DNA of 36,222 nucleotides. It comes from Desulfamplus sp. Lineage in GTDB: Bacteria > Desulfobacterota > Desulfobacteria > Desulfobacterales > Desulfobacteraceae. Positions 16,383 through 22,270 of this stretch are shown here, one piece after another. The position numbers were made by a program, and so were the translations under genes. Position 1 is the first letter of the stretch, and every line of letters starts with the position of its first letter. Below the pieces are notes generated by a model that saw only the letters and a program-made list of their open reading frames with translations, had not been told where the DNA came from and did no database searches. Location: contig JADGBE010000029.1 of NCBI GenBank assembly GCA_015231615.1, positions 1 through 36,222 on the forward strand, read 5' to 3'.

Positions 16383-16413
16383 TTTACAACTATATTTATA
16401 TTTCTGCTATAAC
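16383..16413 (+). promoter_or_regulatory. Candidate extended -10 promoter of purQ
   Basis: TATAAC at 16408-16413 is preceded by TG at 16405-16406, giving an extended -10 element. A weak -35 (TTTACA, 16383-16388) lies 19 bases upstream. Transcription would start near 16420, just ahead of the AGGAG and leader hairpin. Confidence 0.4.
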
Positions 16414-16427
16414 TAAAAATAAGTAAA

Positions 16428-16489
16428 AGGAGATGAGCATTTATAAGCTATCTTTAAATGGATAGGAAACTTATGCTCCAAAATTTATG
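16428..16489 (+). promoter_or_regulatory. purQ leader: distant AGGAG followed by hairpin and start codon
   Basis: An AGGAG (16428-16432) lies 54 bases before the purQ ATG, and no good site lies closer. The bases between can fold: GAGCAT (16435-16440) with ATGCTC (16473-16478), and inside it TATC (16449-16452) with GATA (16461-16464). Folding would bring AGGAG to an effective distance of about 10 bases from the ATG. Alternatively, the ATG at 16433 opens a ten-codon reading frame ending at 16465 (MSIYKLSLNG), though it has no spacing from AGGAG. Confidence 0.45.
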
Positions 16490-17443
16490 ATGAATAAAGA
16501 TAATCTTGATAAAATTAATATGGAAAATGAGAAAAAAGTAAAAGCCCTTGTCCTAACTGGATTTGGTTTGAACTGCGACATTGAAACTGCGTATGCGTTT
16601 GAGTTTGCAGGGGCAGAGGCTCAAAGAGTGCATATAAATAGCCTTATTAGCGGAAAAGTATCTCTTGATGATTTTCATATCCTTGCCTTTGGTGGAGGAT
16701 TTAGCTGGGGAGATGATCATGGAGCTGGCGTTATTCAGGCACTGAAACTTAAAAACCATATTGGAGATAAGATTCTTGAATTTGTGAATCAGGGTAAACT
16801 TGTAATTGGTATATGCAACGGCTTTCAAACTCTTGTAAATCTCGGACTTTTGCCGGGAATTGAAAGAGATTATAAAACCCGTTCAGTTGCCCTCACTTGG
16901 AATGACAGCGGAAATTTTAGAGATCAGTGGGTAAATTTGGCTGTGAATCAAAATAGTCCATGCGTTTTTACAAAAGAGTTTAGCTCTCAAACGATTAAAG
17001 CGGATAGCTCAGATAGAGAAAAAACTCTAAACTATTTTGAGCTTCCGATACGCCATGCACAAGGAAAATTTGTTGCAGATGACTCTGTTATTGATAGGTT
17101 AATTGCAAATAATCAGGTAGTTTTGAGATATGCAAATATAAAAGGAGAAAATTCAGAGATTGAGCCTGCAATGCAAAGATTTCCTATGAATCCAAACGGC
17201 TCTATTTATGATATTGCTGGTATCTGCGATTCAACAGGACATATTTTTGGGCTTATGCCACACCCAGAAGCATATAACCACTATACAAATCACCCTAATT
17301 GGACAAAGACAATTGAAGAGCTAAAACGGAGTCCAAAAGAACTAAAGAATTCAAATAGATATAGCACTATAACAGATAACGAAATTACACCTGGAATGAG
17401 AATTTTCACCAATGGCGTAAGATACATGAGTTCAAAATTATAG
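16487..17443 (+). CDS. purQ: Phosphoribosylformylglycinamidine synthase, glutaminase subunit
   Basis: This is a 318-residue class I glutamine amidotransferase. It hydrolyses glutamine and supplies ammonia for conversion of FGAR to FGAM in purine synthesis, working with a PurL subunit. The nucleophile is C110 in the GICNGFQ elbow; the His and Glu of the triad are in MPHPEAYNH near residue 263. The conserved GGGFSWGDDHGAG segment lies at 69-81. It is longer than the usual 220-270 residues of single-domain PurQ, with extra sequence around 160-190 and at the C-terminus. The start is uncertain: ATG at 16487, 16490 or 16520 (residue 12) are in frame and none has a close ribosome binding site. No other purine gene lies in the window. 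Confidence 0.88.
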   Translation: MMNKDNLDKINMENEKKVKALVLTGFGLNCDIETAYAFEFAGAEAQRVHINSLISGKVSLDDFHILAFGGGFSWGDDHGAGVIQALKLKNHIGDKILEFVNQGKLVIGICNGFQTLVNLGLLPGIERDYKTRSVALTWNDSGNFRDQWVNLAVNQNSPCVFTKEFSSQTIKADSSDREKTLNYFELPIRHAQGKFVADDSVIDRLIANNQVVLRYANIKGENSEIEPAMQRFPMNPNGSIYDIAGICDSTGHIFGLMPHPEAYNHYTNHPNWTKTIEELKRSPKELKNSNRYSTITDNEITPGMRIFTNGVRYMSSKL

Positions 17444-17450
17444 TATTACT

Positions 17451-17515
17451 CGCGGTCATAAGAAATAAAAATTTAATAATGCCCGAAAATTATACCCAGC
17501 AAGGTCATAAGTTGT
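17451..17515. repeat. Two copies of a GGTCATAA-type dispersed repeat core
   Basis: After the purQ stop the sequence carries ACTCGCGGTCATAA (17451-17464) and, about 40 bases on, AGCAAGGTCATAAGTTG. These match parts of the elements at 19986-20030, 21170-21220 and 29771-29820. The element lies between convergent purQ and hemW. Confidence 0.5.
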
Positions 17516-17528
17516 AGGGGTTAAGATA

Positions 17529-17556
17529 GTAGAGACGCACAGCCGTGCGTCTCTAC
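17529..17556. repeat. 28-bp palindrome, second copy
   Basis: Arms GTAGAGACGCAC and GTGCGTCTCTAC flank AGCC. It is identical to the perfect palindrome at 6479-6506 except for one central base. It lies between the convergent ends of purQ and hemW and could work as a transcript-end hairpin on both strands, although no T-run follows. Confidence 0.85.
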
Positions 17557-17600
17557 TCAATTTGGAGAAATTTATGGTGTTATTTTATTCCCATTCCCTA

Positions 17601-17628
17601 CTCAATTTATTTCCAATTTGGATATATA
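17601..17628. repeat. Dispersed repeat copy overlapping the hemW 3' end
   Basis: This 28-base stretch (CTCAATTTATTTCC then RATTTGG and ATATA) closely matches 29793-29820, which is intergenic. Here the bases encode the last residues and the stop codon of HemW. Confidence 0.6.
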
Positions 17629-18960
17629 CCCTTCAAGTTCATCTACAAACCATTGGATAATGGTATCAAGAAATAGCCAACCTTCAATTGTCAATTTAAC
17701 TCTTTCTTGCTCTATCTTACCAAGTGATTTAGTTTCAATCTTATCTAACACGCTTTTAAATATAATTTTGAATTGAGAGACAGAGTTATCAAATGTTGTT
17801 TCAGCTCTATATAATTCTTCAAACAATTTAATATCTATTCCTTTCTCGGTTCTAAGACCTACCATTATAAGCTCAATGAGTTGTTGTTCTCTTGTCAACC
17901 ACTCTATTTCAGCAATTGGAGAGTTACTTTGTTCAAGCATAGATATATATTGATTGACATCTTTAACATTCCAGAATCGTTTTTGTTGGAGAGTTGGTTC
18001 ACAGCAATATGAGTGAGCTGAAGGTCCAAAACCGAGATATGGAACCATCTCCCAATATTTTTTATTATGCTTAGATTGATATTTAGGAAAGGCCGCAAAA
18101 TTTGATATTTCGTAGTGATCAAATCCTTTAGATACAAGATAGTTCGATGTTAGTTTGAAAAGAGAAGCTACCGTTTCGTCATCAAGAGGTTTTATATTGC
18201 CCTTTTCGTAAGCTAAAAACATAGGTGTATCATGCTCATAGCTTAAAATGTAGCAGGAGAGATGTGCTGGGCGATATTCATAAGCTGCATTAAGATCATT
18301 TAACCAGATATTTTCTGTCTCATCTGGCAGACCATATATAAGGTCTATTCCAATATCTTCAAACCCAGCTTCTCTTGCAGATATAATAGTTTTACGAGCT
18401 TTATCAGCAGAGTGAACTCTATTAAGAAAATTTAATTTATCATCTTGAAATGATTGAACACCAATACTCAAACGATTTATCCCAACTATCTTTATATCTC
18501 TTAGATACCCATCTTTCACAGTGCATGGGTTTACCTCCATTGTGATCTTAAGATTTTTATTTATATCAGAGTTTTCGCTGATGTTTAGATTTTGATATGG
18601 GGTTAAATTTTCGTTTTTATTTTTAGATATATTGTTTTCACCCTTGTGTATAAAACCACTATCTATAAGATGAAAACTTTTGGCAATTGCCTCTATTATT
18701 CTTTCAACATCTTCACAGTTGAGAATAGATGGTGTTCCTCCTCCAAAGTAGATTGTATCTACAATAAGATCGGGGTTAGAACGAAGTTCAATCTCTTTTA
18801 ATAAGGCTTTAATAAATCTATTTTTTAGGAAAGTATCTGTAATTGAATAGAAATCACAATAGGGGCATTTTCTAATACAAAAAGGGATGTGTATATAAAT
18901 TCCTGCGTAATCAATACTTGGCGTATCTATTTTAGCTCTCTTATTATGATTGAGAAGCAT
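17602..18960 (-). CDS. hemW: HemW-type radical SAM protein (heme chaperone / HemN-like)
   Basis: This is a 452-residue radical SAM protein. With the start at 18960 the cluster motif is C28-x3-C32-x2-C35 followed by D36-F37. The phenylalanine where true HemN has a fourth cysteine is the usual sign of HemW, a heme-binding protein rather than oxygen-independent coproporphyrinogen oxidase. GGGTPS and EVNPCTV motifs follow. An Asn/Lys-rich insertion of about 30 residues lies around 105-135 between these two motifs. I chose ATG 18960 because the domain begins right after it and GAGG precedes it. An in-frame ATG at 19083 would add 41 unlike residues and overlap the upstream gene much further. The gene overlaps the upstream 135-residue gene by 17 bases, suggesting translational coupling. 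Confidence 0.88.
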   Translation of the reverse strand: MLLNHNKRAKIDTPSIDYAGIYIHIPFCIRKCPYCDFYSITDTFLKNRFIKALLKEIELRSNPDLIVDTIYFGGGTPSILNCEDVERIIEAIAKSFHLIDSGFIHKGENNISKNKNENLTPYQNLNISENSDINKNLKITMEVNPCTVKDGYLRDIKIVGINRLSIGVQSFQDDKLNFLNRVHSADKARKTIISAREAGFEDIGIDLIYGLPDETENIWLNDLNAAYEYRPAHLSCYILSYEHDTPMFLAYEKGNIKPLDDETVASLFKLTSNYLVSKGFDHYEISNFAAFPKYQSKHNKKYWEMVPYLGFGPSAHSYCCEPTLQQKRFWNVKDVNQYISMLEQSNSPIAEIEWLTREQQLIELIMVGLRTEKGIDIKLFEELYRAETTFDNSVSQFKIIFKSVLDKIETKSLGKIEQERVKLTIEGWLFLDTIIQWFVDELEGYISKLEIN

Positions 18961-19351
18961 TTTTACATGCCTCATCAAGCCTTGCTTTGATATATTCAAT
19001 GGTCGATTCATCATACTCTTCAATATCAAAGCAGTAACCATCAGAGCCAAGTAATCCGCCGGGTATAAGGTCTCCTCTTTCATCTGGATCGGTTATCATA
19101 TCACCATAAAAACAGGTAGAGAGCCATCTTTGCTCTGGGTTATCATCAATAACATCTATCATTGCAAAAAGAGTTCTCTCTTTCTGGTTATTATGTTTTG
19201 GTCTAAGAGAGTAACTAACTCCTTTTCTTGCATTAAATGAAAGCGATACACCCTCCATTGATTTAAGATGCTCCATGATCTCAGTAAATATTTTTTTGAT
19301 ATTGCTTTCTGTATCCCGCCAATCTTCAATAAATTTGTTAAGTTCTTCCAT
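18944..19351 (-). CDS. Conserved-looking hypothetical protein overlapping hemW
   Basis: This 135-residue acidic, soluble protein has no signal peptide, membrane segment or motif I recognise. It reads as a compact alpha/beta domain, with helical ends (1-30 and 110-135) and a central region containing SLRPKHNN, MIDVIDDNPEQRWLS and GGLLGSDGYCFDIE. It overlaps the start of hemW by 17 bases and lies 70 bases after moaB. Tight coupling to hemW suggests a related role, but no function is assigned. Confidence 0.7.
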   Translation of the reverse strand: MEELNKFIEDWRDTESNIKKIFTEIMEHLKSMEGVSLSFNARKGVSYSLRPKHNNQKERTLFAMIDVIDDNPEQRWLSTCFYGDMITDPDERGDLIPGGLLGSDGYCFDIEEYDESTIEYIKARLDEACKNASQS

Positions 19352-19421
19352 GATTATTTTTGTTACCTTAAAATATAAGATTAATAATACATTTCTAATG
19401 GCTATTTAAGAGATATATATT

Positions 19422-19925
19422 TTATTCTCTAATATGTTTTATAATATGACCAAGTTCTGGAAAAATAAGATTATTACAAGCTAACTTACAACCATTTAGA
19501 CTTCCCGGCATACAAAAAACAACAGTTTGCCCAATTATTCCCGCTGTAGCTCTTGACATAATAGCCGCAGAATCAATCTCATCAAAACTCAGTTGAGCGA
19601 AAAGAACGCCAAATGATGTTAGCGTCTTTTCAAACATTGGAGATAAGGCCTCAATGGTTACATCTTTTGGACTTATCCCTGTTCCACCAGACATTAGTAT
19701 TACATCTGGAGTTATCTTCTCAACAACATGCTGCACCATTGATTGAATTGCACTTATATCATCTGTTACTACATGGTGAACAACTGGTTCATGCCCCTCT
19801 TTTTTAACTTGCTGTTTTATCCATGCCCCACTTTTATCTTCACTAATTCCTCTTGTTGTTGATACTGAAATGATTGCAACTTTAAGATTTGATGGTGTCT
19901 GTTGTTTATGCGGAACTATTCCCAT
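19422..19925 (-). CDS. moaB: MoaB/MogA-family molybdenum cofactor protein
   Basis: This is a 167-residue single-domain protein of the MoaB/Mog family, which adenylylates molybdopterin or acts nearby in Moco synthesis. The molybdopterin-binding motif SGGTG is at 79-83, followed by PKDVT at 86-90, and the later CMPGSLNGCK motif is present. Length matches the family (about 165-180). The start ATG has a weak AGGAAT ahead. It is 119 bases downstream of pyrR and upstream of the 135-residue unknown. The only other Moco-related gene in the window is the MoaE-like gene at 21870. Confidence 0.88.
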   Translation of the reverse strand: MGIVPHKQQTPSNLKVAIISVSTTRGISEDKSGAWIKQQVKKEGHEPVVHHVVTDDISAIQSMVQHVVEKITPDVILMSGGTGISPKDVTIEALSPMFEKTLTSFGVLFAQLSFDEIDSAAIMSRATAGIIGQTVVFCMPGSLNGCKLACNNLIFPELGHIIKHIRE

Positions 19926-19985
19926 TTAGTTCTATTCCTATATAAATATTAGTATGAATAATTGACGATATTAGACTACTTTCAG

Positions 19986-20030
19986 TCATAAGTTGAGTTT
20001 TGTATATATAAAAAGCTAAAGTTATGACCG
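19986..20030. repeat. Dispersed AT-rich repeat copy with inverted ends
   Basis: GTCATAAGTTGAGTTTTG, ATATATAAAAA and a closing TTATGACCG are seen between moaB and pyrR. GTCATAA and TTATGAC form a 7-base inverted pair. The stretch aligns with 21170-21212 over its length and shares its core with 29771-29785. Confidence 0.6.
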
Positions 20031-20044
20031 TATGAAGTATAAAG

Positions 20045-20581
20045 CTAGTCTTCTTGTTCAATAAAAACACTGTCCTTACCATCGCATTCAACTAAGGATA
20101 CATTGATTGTTTCAGCATGTCGCGTATCTACACAGATACCCTTGTAATCTGCTTGAATAGGAAGCTCTCTGTGCCCCCTATCAACAAGAACAGCAAGTTC
20201 AATAATTGATGGTCTGCCAAAATCCATTAATGCGTCCATTGCAGCTCTTATAGTTCTTCCCGTAAAAAGGACATCATCAACAAGAATTATCTTTTTGTTA
20301 TCAACAGAAAACGATATTTTAGAAGGGCGAACAATGGGTTGATGGCTTATTCTTGTCCAATCATCTCTGTAAAGATTTATATCCATTGCCCCTACTGGAA
20401 TCAACTCACCTTCTATTTGTGCTATCTTTTTTTGGATTCTTTTAGCAATAAAGTCCCCTCGGGTCAAAATTCCAGCTAAGGCAAGATTCTTTACCCCTCT
20501 GTGAGCCTCTATAATTTCATAGGACATTCTTGTCAGTGCCCTTTCCATATCTTCAGCGTCAAAAATAATTTTTTGTTTCAT
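20045..20581 (-). CDS. pyrR: PyrR bifunctional regulator / uracil phosphoribosyltransferase
   Basis: This is a 178-residue type I phosphoribosyltransferase of the PyrR family. The PRPP-binding motif ILVDDVLFTGRT lies at 99-110 and a GILTRGDF segment at 37-44. In other bacteria PyrR binds UMP and pyr mRNA leaders to attenuate transcription, and has weak uracil phosphoribosyltransferase activity. Length fits the family (about 180). No pyrB, pyrC or other pyrimidine gene is adjacent. A GGAG site precedes the ATG. The upstream region has a 12-bp inverted repeat around a TATAAT, described separately. Confidence 0.92.
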   Translation of the reverse strand: MKQKIIFDAEDMERALTRMSYEIIEAHRGVKNLALAGILTRGDFIAKRIQKKIAQIEGELIPVGAMDINLYRDDWTRISHQPIVRPSKISFSVDNKKIILVDDVLFTGRTIRAAMDALMDFGRPSIIELAVLVDRGHRELPIQADYKGICVDTRHAETINVSLVECDGKDSVFIEQED

Positions 20582-20932
20582 TGTCGGTTACTCCATGAGG
20601 TTTATATATTCAAAACAATAAATTATATCGTATATATATAAAATACACTTATTGTTTTGATGTAAATGTTTTTAATAAAATTTTTAATTGAAAAAAATTA
20701 TCACTTTTTTTATTAACGGGCAATCTTTGATTTTAAGTTTTATCTTACATTGAACTTTAAGTGAAAGAAAGTTGACAACTGCTTATATGAAAAATTTTTT
20801 GCTTGATTTTTTGTAGCCATTCCTTATATCCATATCTTATGAACTTATTTATTTCTACTTGTTTAGATTACTTTAGCCTCACCCTTAACCCCCTTTTGTT
20901 AATAAAGGGATAATATTTGGAGAGAAGTTTTC
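20582..20932. other. Divergent intergenic region between pyrR and a 72-residue gene
   Basis: This 351-base, very AT-rich region has no gene. It contains the inverted repeat flanking a pyrR promoter-like box (20610-20660). For the plus-strand gene a weak TTGATT/TATATC pair (20803-20808, 20825-20830) and a small hairpin CCCTTT/AAAGGG (20891-20909) lie shortly before the ribosome binding site. Confidence 0.55.
20610..20660 (-). promoter_or_regulatory. Perfect 12-bp inverted repeat flanking a TATAAT upstream of pyrR
   Basis: TCAAAACAATAA (20610-20621) and TTATTGTTTTGA (20649-20660) are exact reverse complements separated by 27 bases. Between them, on the minus strand, a perfect TATAAT lies at 20627-20622. 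A pyrR transcript would start inside the nearer arm, and the far arm would cover the -35 zone, which has no good hexamer. This looks like an operator pair or a hairpin-forming leader. Confidence 0.55.
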
Positions 20933-21151
20933 ATGCCAACATTGGAAGAGCGAGAAGCAGAAAACCCTGCTGAACTTAAAAAGAGATTAAAAGCAAGAAC
21001 AAAAGATTTAGGCGTTAACTGTGCCTTTGCAGAGTATATAGAGATGATGGAGAAATATCTGCTCACCCTTGAGAGACGAGTAAAGAGAATAGAAAGACGC
21101 CATAACTATAACAGCGATGACCTGCTTACTATGGATGGTGAAGAGATTTAA
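20933..21151 (+). CDS. Small hypothetical helical protein
   Basis: This is a 72-residue charged protein with a strong GGAGAG ribosome binding site. It is predicted mostly helical, with an amphipathic segment EMMEKYLLTLERRVKRIERR at residues 38-57 that may form a coiled coil, and an acidic tail. No known family is recognised. It stands alone, 138 bases ahead of the ferritin-like gene, from which it is separated by a dispersed repeat. Confidence 0.65.
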   Translation: MPTLEEREAENPAELKKRLKARTKDLGVNCAFAEYIEMMEKYLLTLERRVKRIERRHNYNSDDLLTMDGEEI

Positions 21152-21169
21152 TAATAACTATACTGCCTC

Positions 21170-21250
21170 TCATAAGTTGGTTTTGCATATATAAAAATTA
21201 AGTTTATTACCGTTTTAAATATAAATAAAGCAAATTGAAATATAATAGAG
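21170..21250. repeat. Dispersed AT-rich repeat upstream of the ferritin-like gene
   Basis: The left part (TCATAAGTTGG, TTTTGCATATATAAAAA) aligns with 19986-20030. The right part (CGTTTTAAATATAAATAAAG then CAAATTGAAA) aligns with 27822-27837 and with 30341-30366 upstream of fprA. Confidence 0.55.
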
Positions 21251-21289
21251 TAAACAACCACAATAAATTAAACTTTAAGGAGATAAATT

Positions 21290-21751
21290 ATGAGTTTTAA
21301 ATCTGTTGACGATATTCTTGCCTATGCAATCGAAAAAGAAAATGAGGCTGTTAATTTTTACACAGACCTAAGCAATAAAGATAATTTTAAATCTGTAAAG
21401 GAAACTTTTATAAGTTTTGCAAAAGAGGAGCAAAAACATGCTGATCTGCTATCAGGTTTAAGCAGTGATAAAAGCAAAGTTAATGAATATGAACTTAAAG
21501 CTATACCTGATCTTAAGATTAGCGACTATCTTGTTGATACAGAATACAAAGAGGGAATGTTTATGCAAGATATTTTAAGAATTGCTATGAAACGTGAAGA
21601 GATGGCTGTAAAACTCTACAAAGACCTTGCAACTAAAACAGATAATAGTGAAGTTATAAAAGTTCTTAACATTCTTGCACAAGAAGAGTCAAAGCACAAA
21701 CTTGGATTAGAAACTATGTATGATGATTTTCTTGCAGCAAACGAAAATTGA
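21290..21751 (+). CDS. Ferritin-like / rubrerythrin-type protein without rubredoxin tail
   Basis: This is a 153-residue four-helix protein. It has paired E-x-x-H type motifs: EENEAVNF-like glutamates near 16-20, EEQKH at 45-49, REEMAV near 105, and EESKH near 136-140. These would bind a diiron centre as in rubrerythrins, which reduce peroxide or handle iron. It lacks the C-terminal C-x2-C...C-x2-C rubredoxin domain found in the rubrerythrin at 32609-33187. AGGAG lies at good spacing before the ATG. It is followed by a hairpin terminator, so it is likely its own unit. Related proteins may also serve as simple diiron oxidases. Confidence 0.8.
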   Translation: MSFKSVDDILAYAIEKENEAVNFYTDLSNKDNFKSVKETFISFAKEEQKHADLLSGLSSDKSKVNEYELKAIPDLKISDYLVDTEYKEGMFMQDILRIAMKREEMAVKLYKDLATKTDNSEVIKVLNILAQEESKHKLGLETMYDDFLAANEN

Positions 21752-21796
21752 TATGCTTAGATATTGATGCTTTAGAATGAAAATTTTATAAAAGAA

Positions 21797-21832
21797 TATG
21801 GGCGATCTGTCGGTCGCCCATACTCTTTTATT
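21797..21832 (+). terminator. Terminator after the ferritin-like gene
   Basis: A 9-bp stem TATGGGCGA (21797-21805) and TCGCCCATA (21814-21822) with an 8-base loop is followed by CTCTTTTATT. The GC-rich stem stands out in AT-rich surroundings. Confidence 0.75.
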
Positions 21833-21869
21833 ATATTGATAACTATTTAAAGAGGGTATTTCATTAATA

Positions 21870-22232
21870 ATGAGTTTAGATAAGTTAAAAAATAGAATTA
21901 AAGCACATCCTGATTACTCTAAAGTTGGCATGGTTTTATACCACAACGGTGTTGTTCGTAAAACTACAAGAGATGGACAAGAGGTTACAGGGTTATCCAT
22001 AACTGTGGACCACGAGAAACTTAAAGAGATCATTCAAGAGCAGAAGTCAAAATCAGGTATTATAGAAGTTATAGTTGAGATTGAGGAAAATAGACCACTA
22101 AATGTTGGTGATGATGTTATGTATATTGCTGTAGCTGGCGATATAAGAGAAAATGTAATTGCCACCTTAACTGAGACATTAAATCGCGTTAAAAGTGAAG
22201 TAACGTCAAAAGTTCAGTTTATTAAACATTAG
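21870..22232 (+). CDS. Divergent MoaE-like protein
   Basis: This 120-residue protein resembles the short MoaE-like proteins annotated in sulfate reducers. Features are HNGVVR near residue 25-30, NVGDDVMYIAVAGDIRENV in the middle-to-late part, and RVKSEVTSK near the C-terminus. MoaE is the large subunit of molybdopterin synthase. The usual HR-x-G segment is replaced by EENR, so full catalytic competence is uncertain, although a lysine in RVK could match the conserved one. A weak AGAGGG precedes the ATG. It is followed 38 bases later by glnE. No moaD is nearby. Confidence 0.7.
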   Translation: MSLDKLKNRIKAHPDYSKVGMVLYHNGVVRKTTRDGQEVTGLSITVDHEKLKEIIQEQKSKSGIIEVIVEIEENRPLNVGDDVMYIAVAGDIRENVIATLTETLNRVKSEVTSKVQFIKH

Positions 22233-22270
22233 AGTAGAATATAGGCATTGAATGATTTTGATGGAACAAG

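Larger units (their letters stand above)
16160..16486. other. Divergent intergenic region between giant membrane protein and purQ
   Basis: This 327-base AT-rich stretch has no gene. It holds a candidate promoter for each flanking gene and a structured leader for purQ, listed separately. The middle (16260-16370) shows no further recognisable element. Confidence 0.6.

Noticed and set aside
16420-16486. ZTP or purine riboswitch in the purQ leader
   Set aside because: No match to the conserved cores; only a two-part hairpin is present.
17602-18960. Oxygen-independent coproporphyrinogen oxidase (HemN)
   Set aside because: The cluster motif continues with F where HemN has a fourth cysteine, which favours HemW.
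18961-19083. Longer start for hemW at 19083
   Set aside because: The extra 41 residues do not fit the family and would overlap the upstream gene by 140 bases; the start at 18960 has GAGG and fits the domain start.
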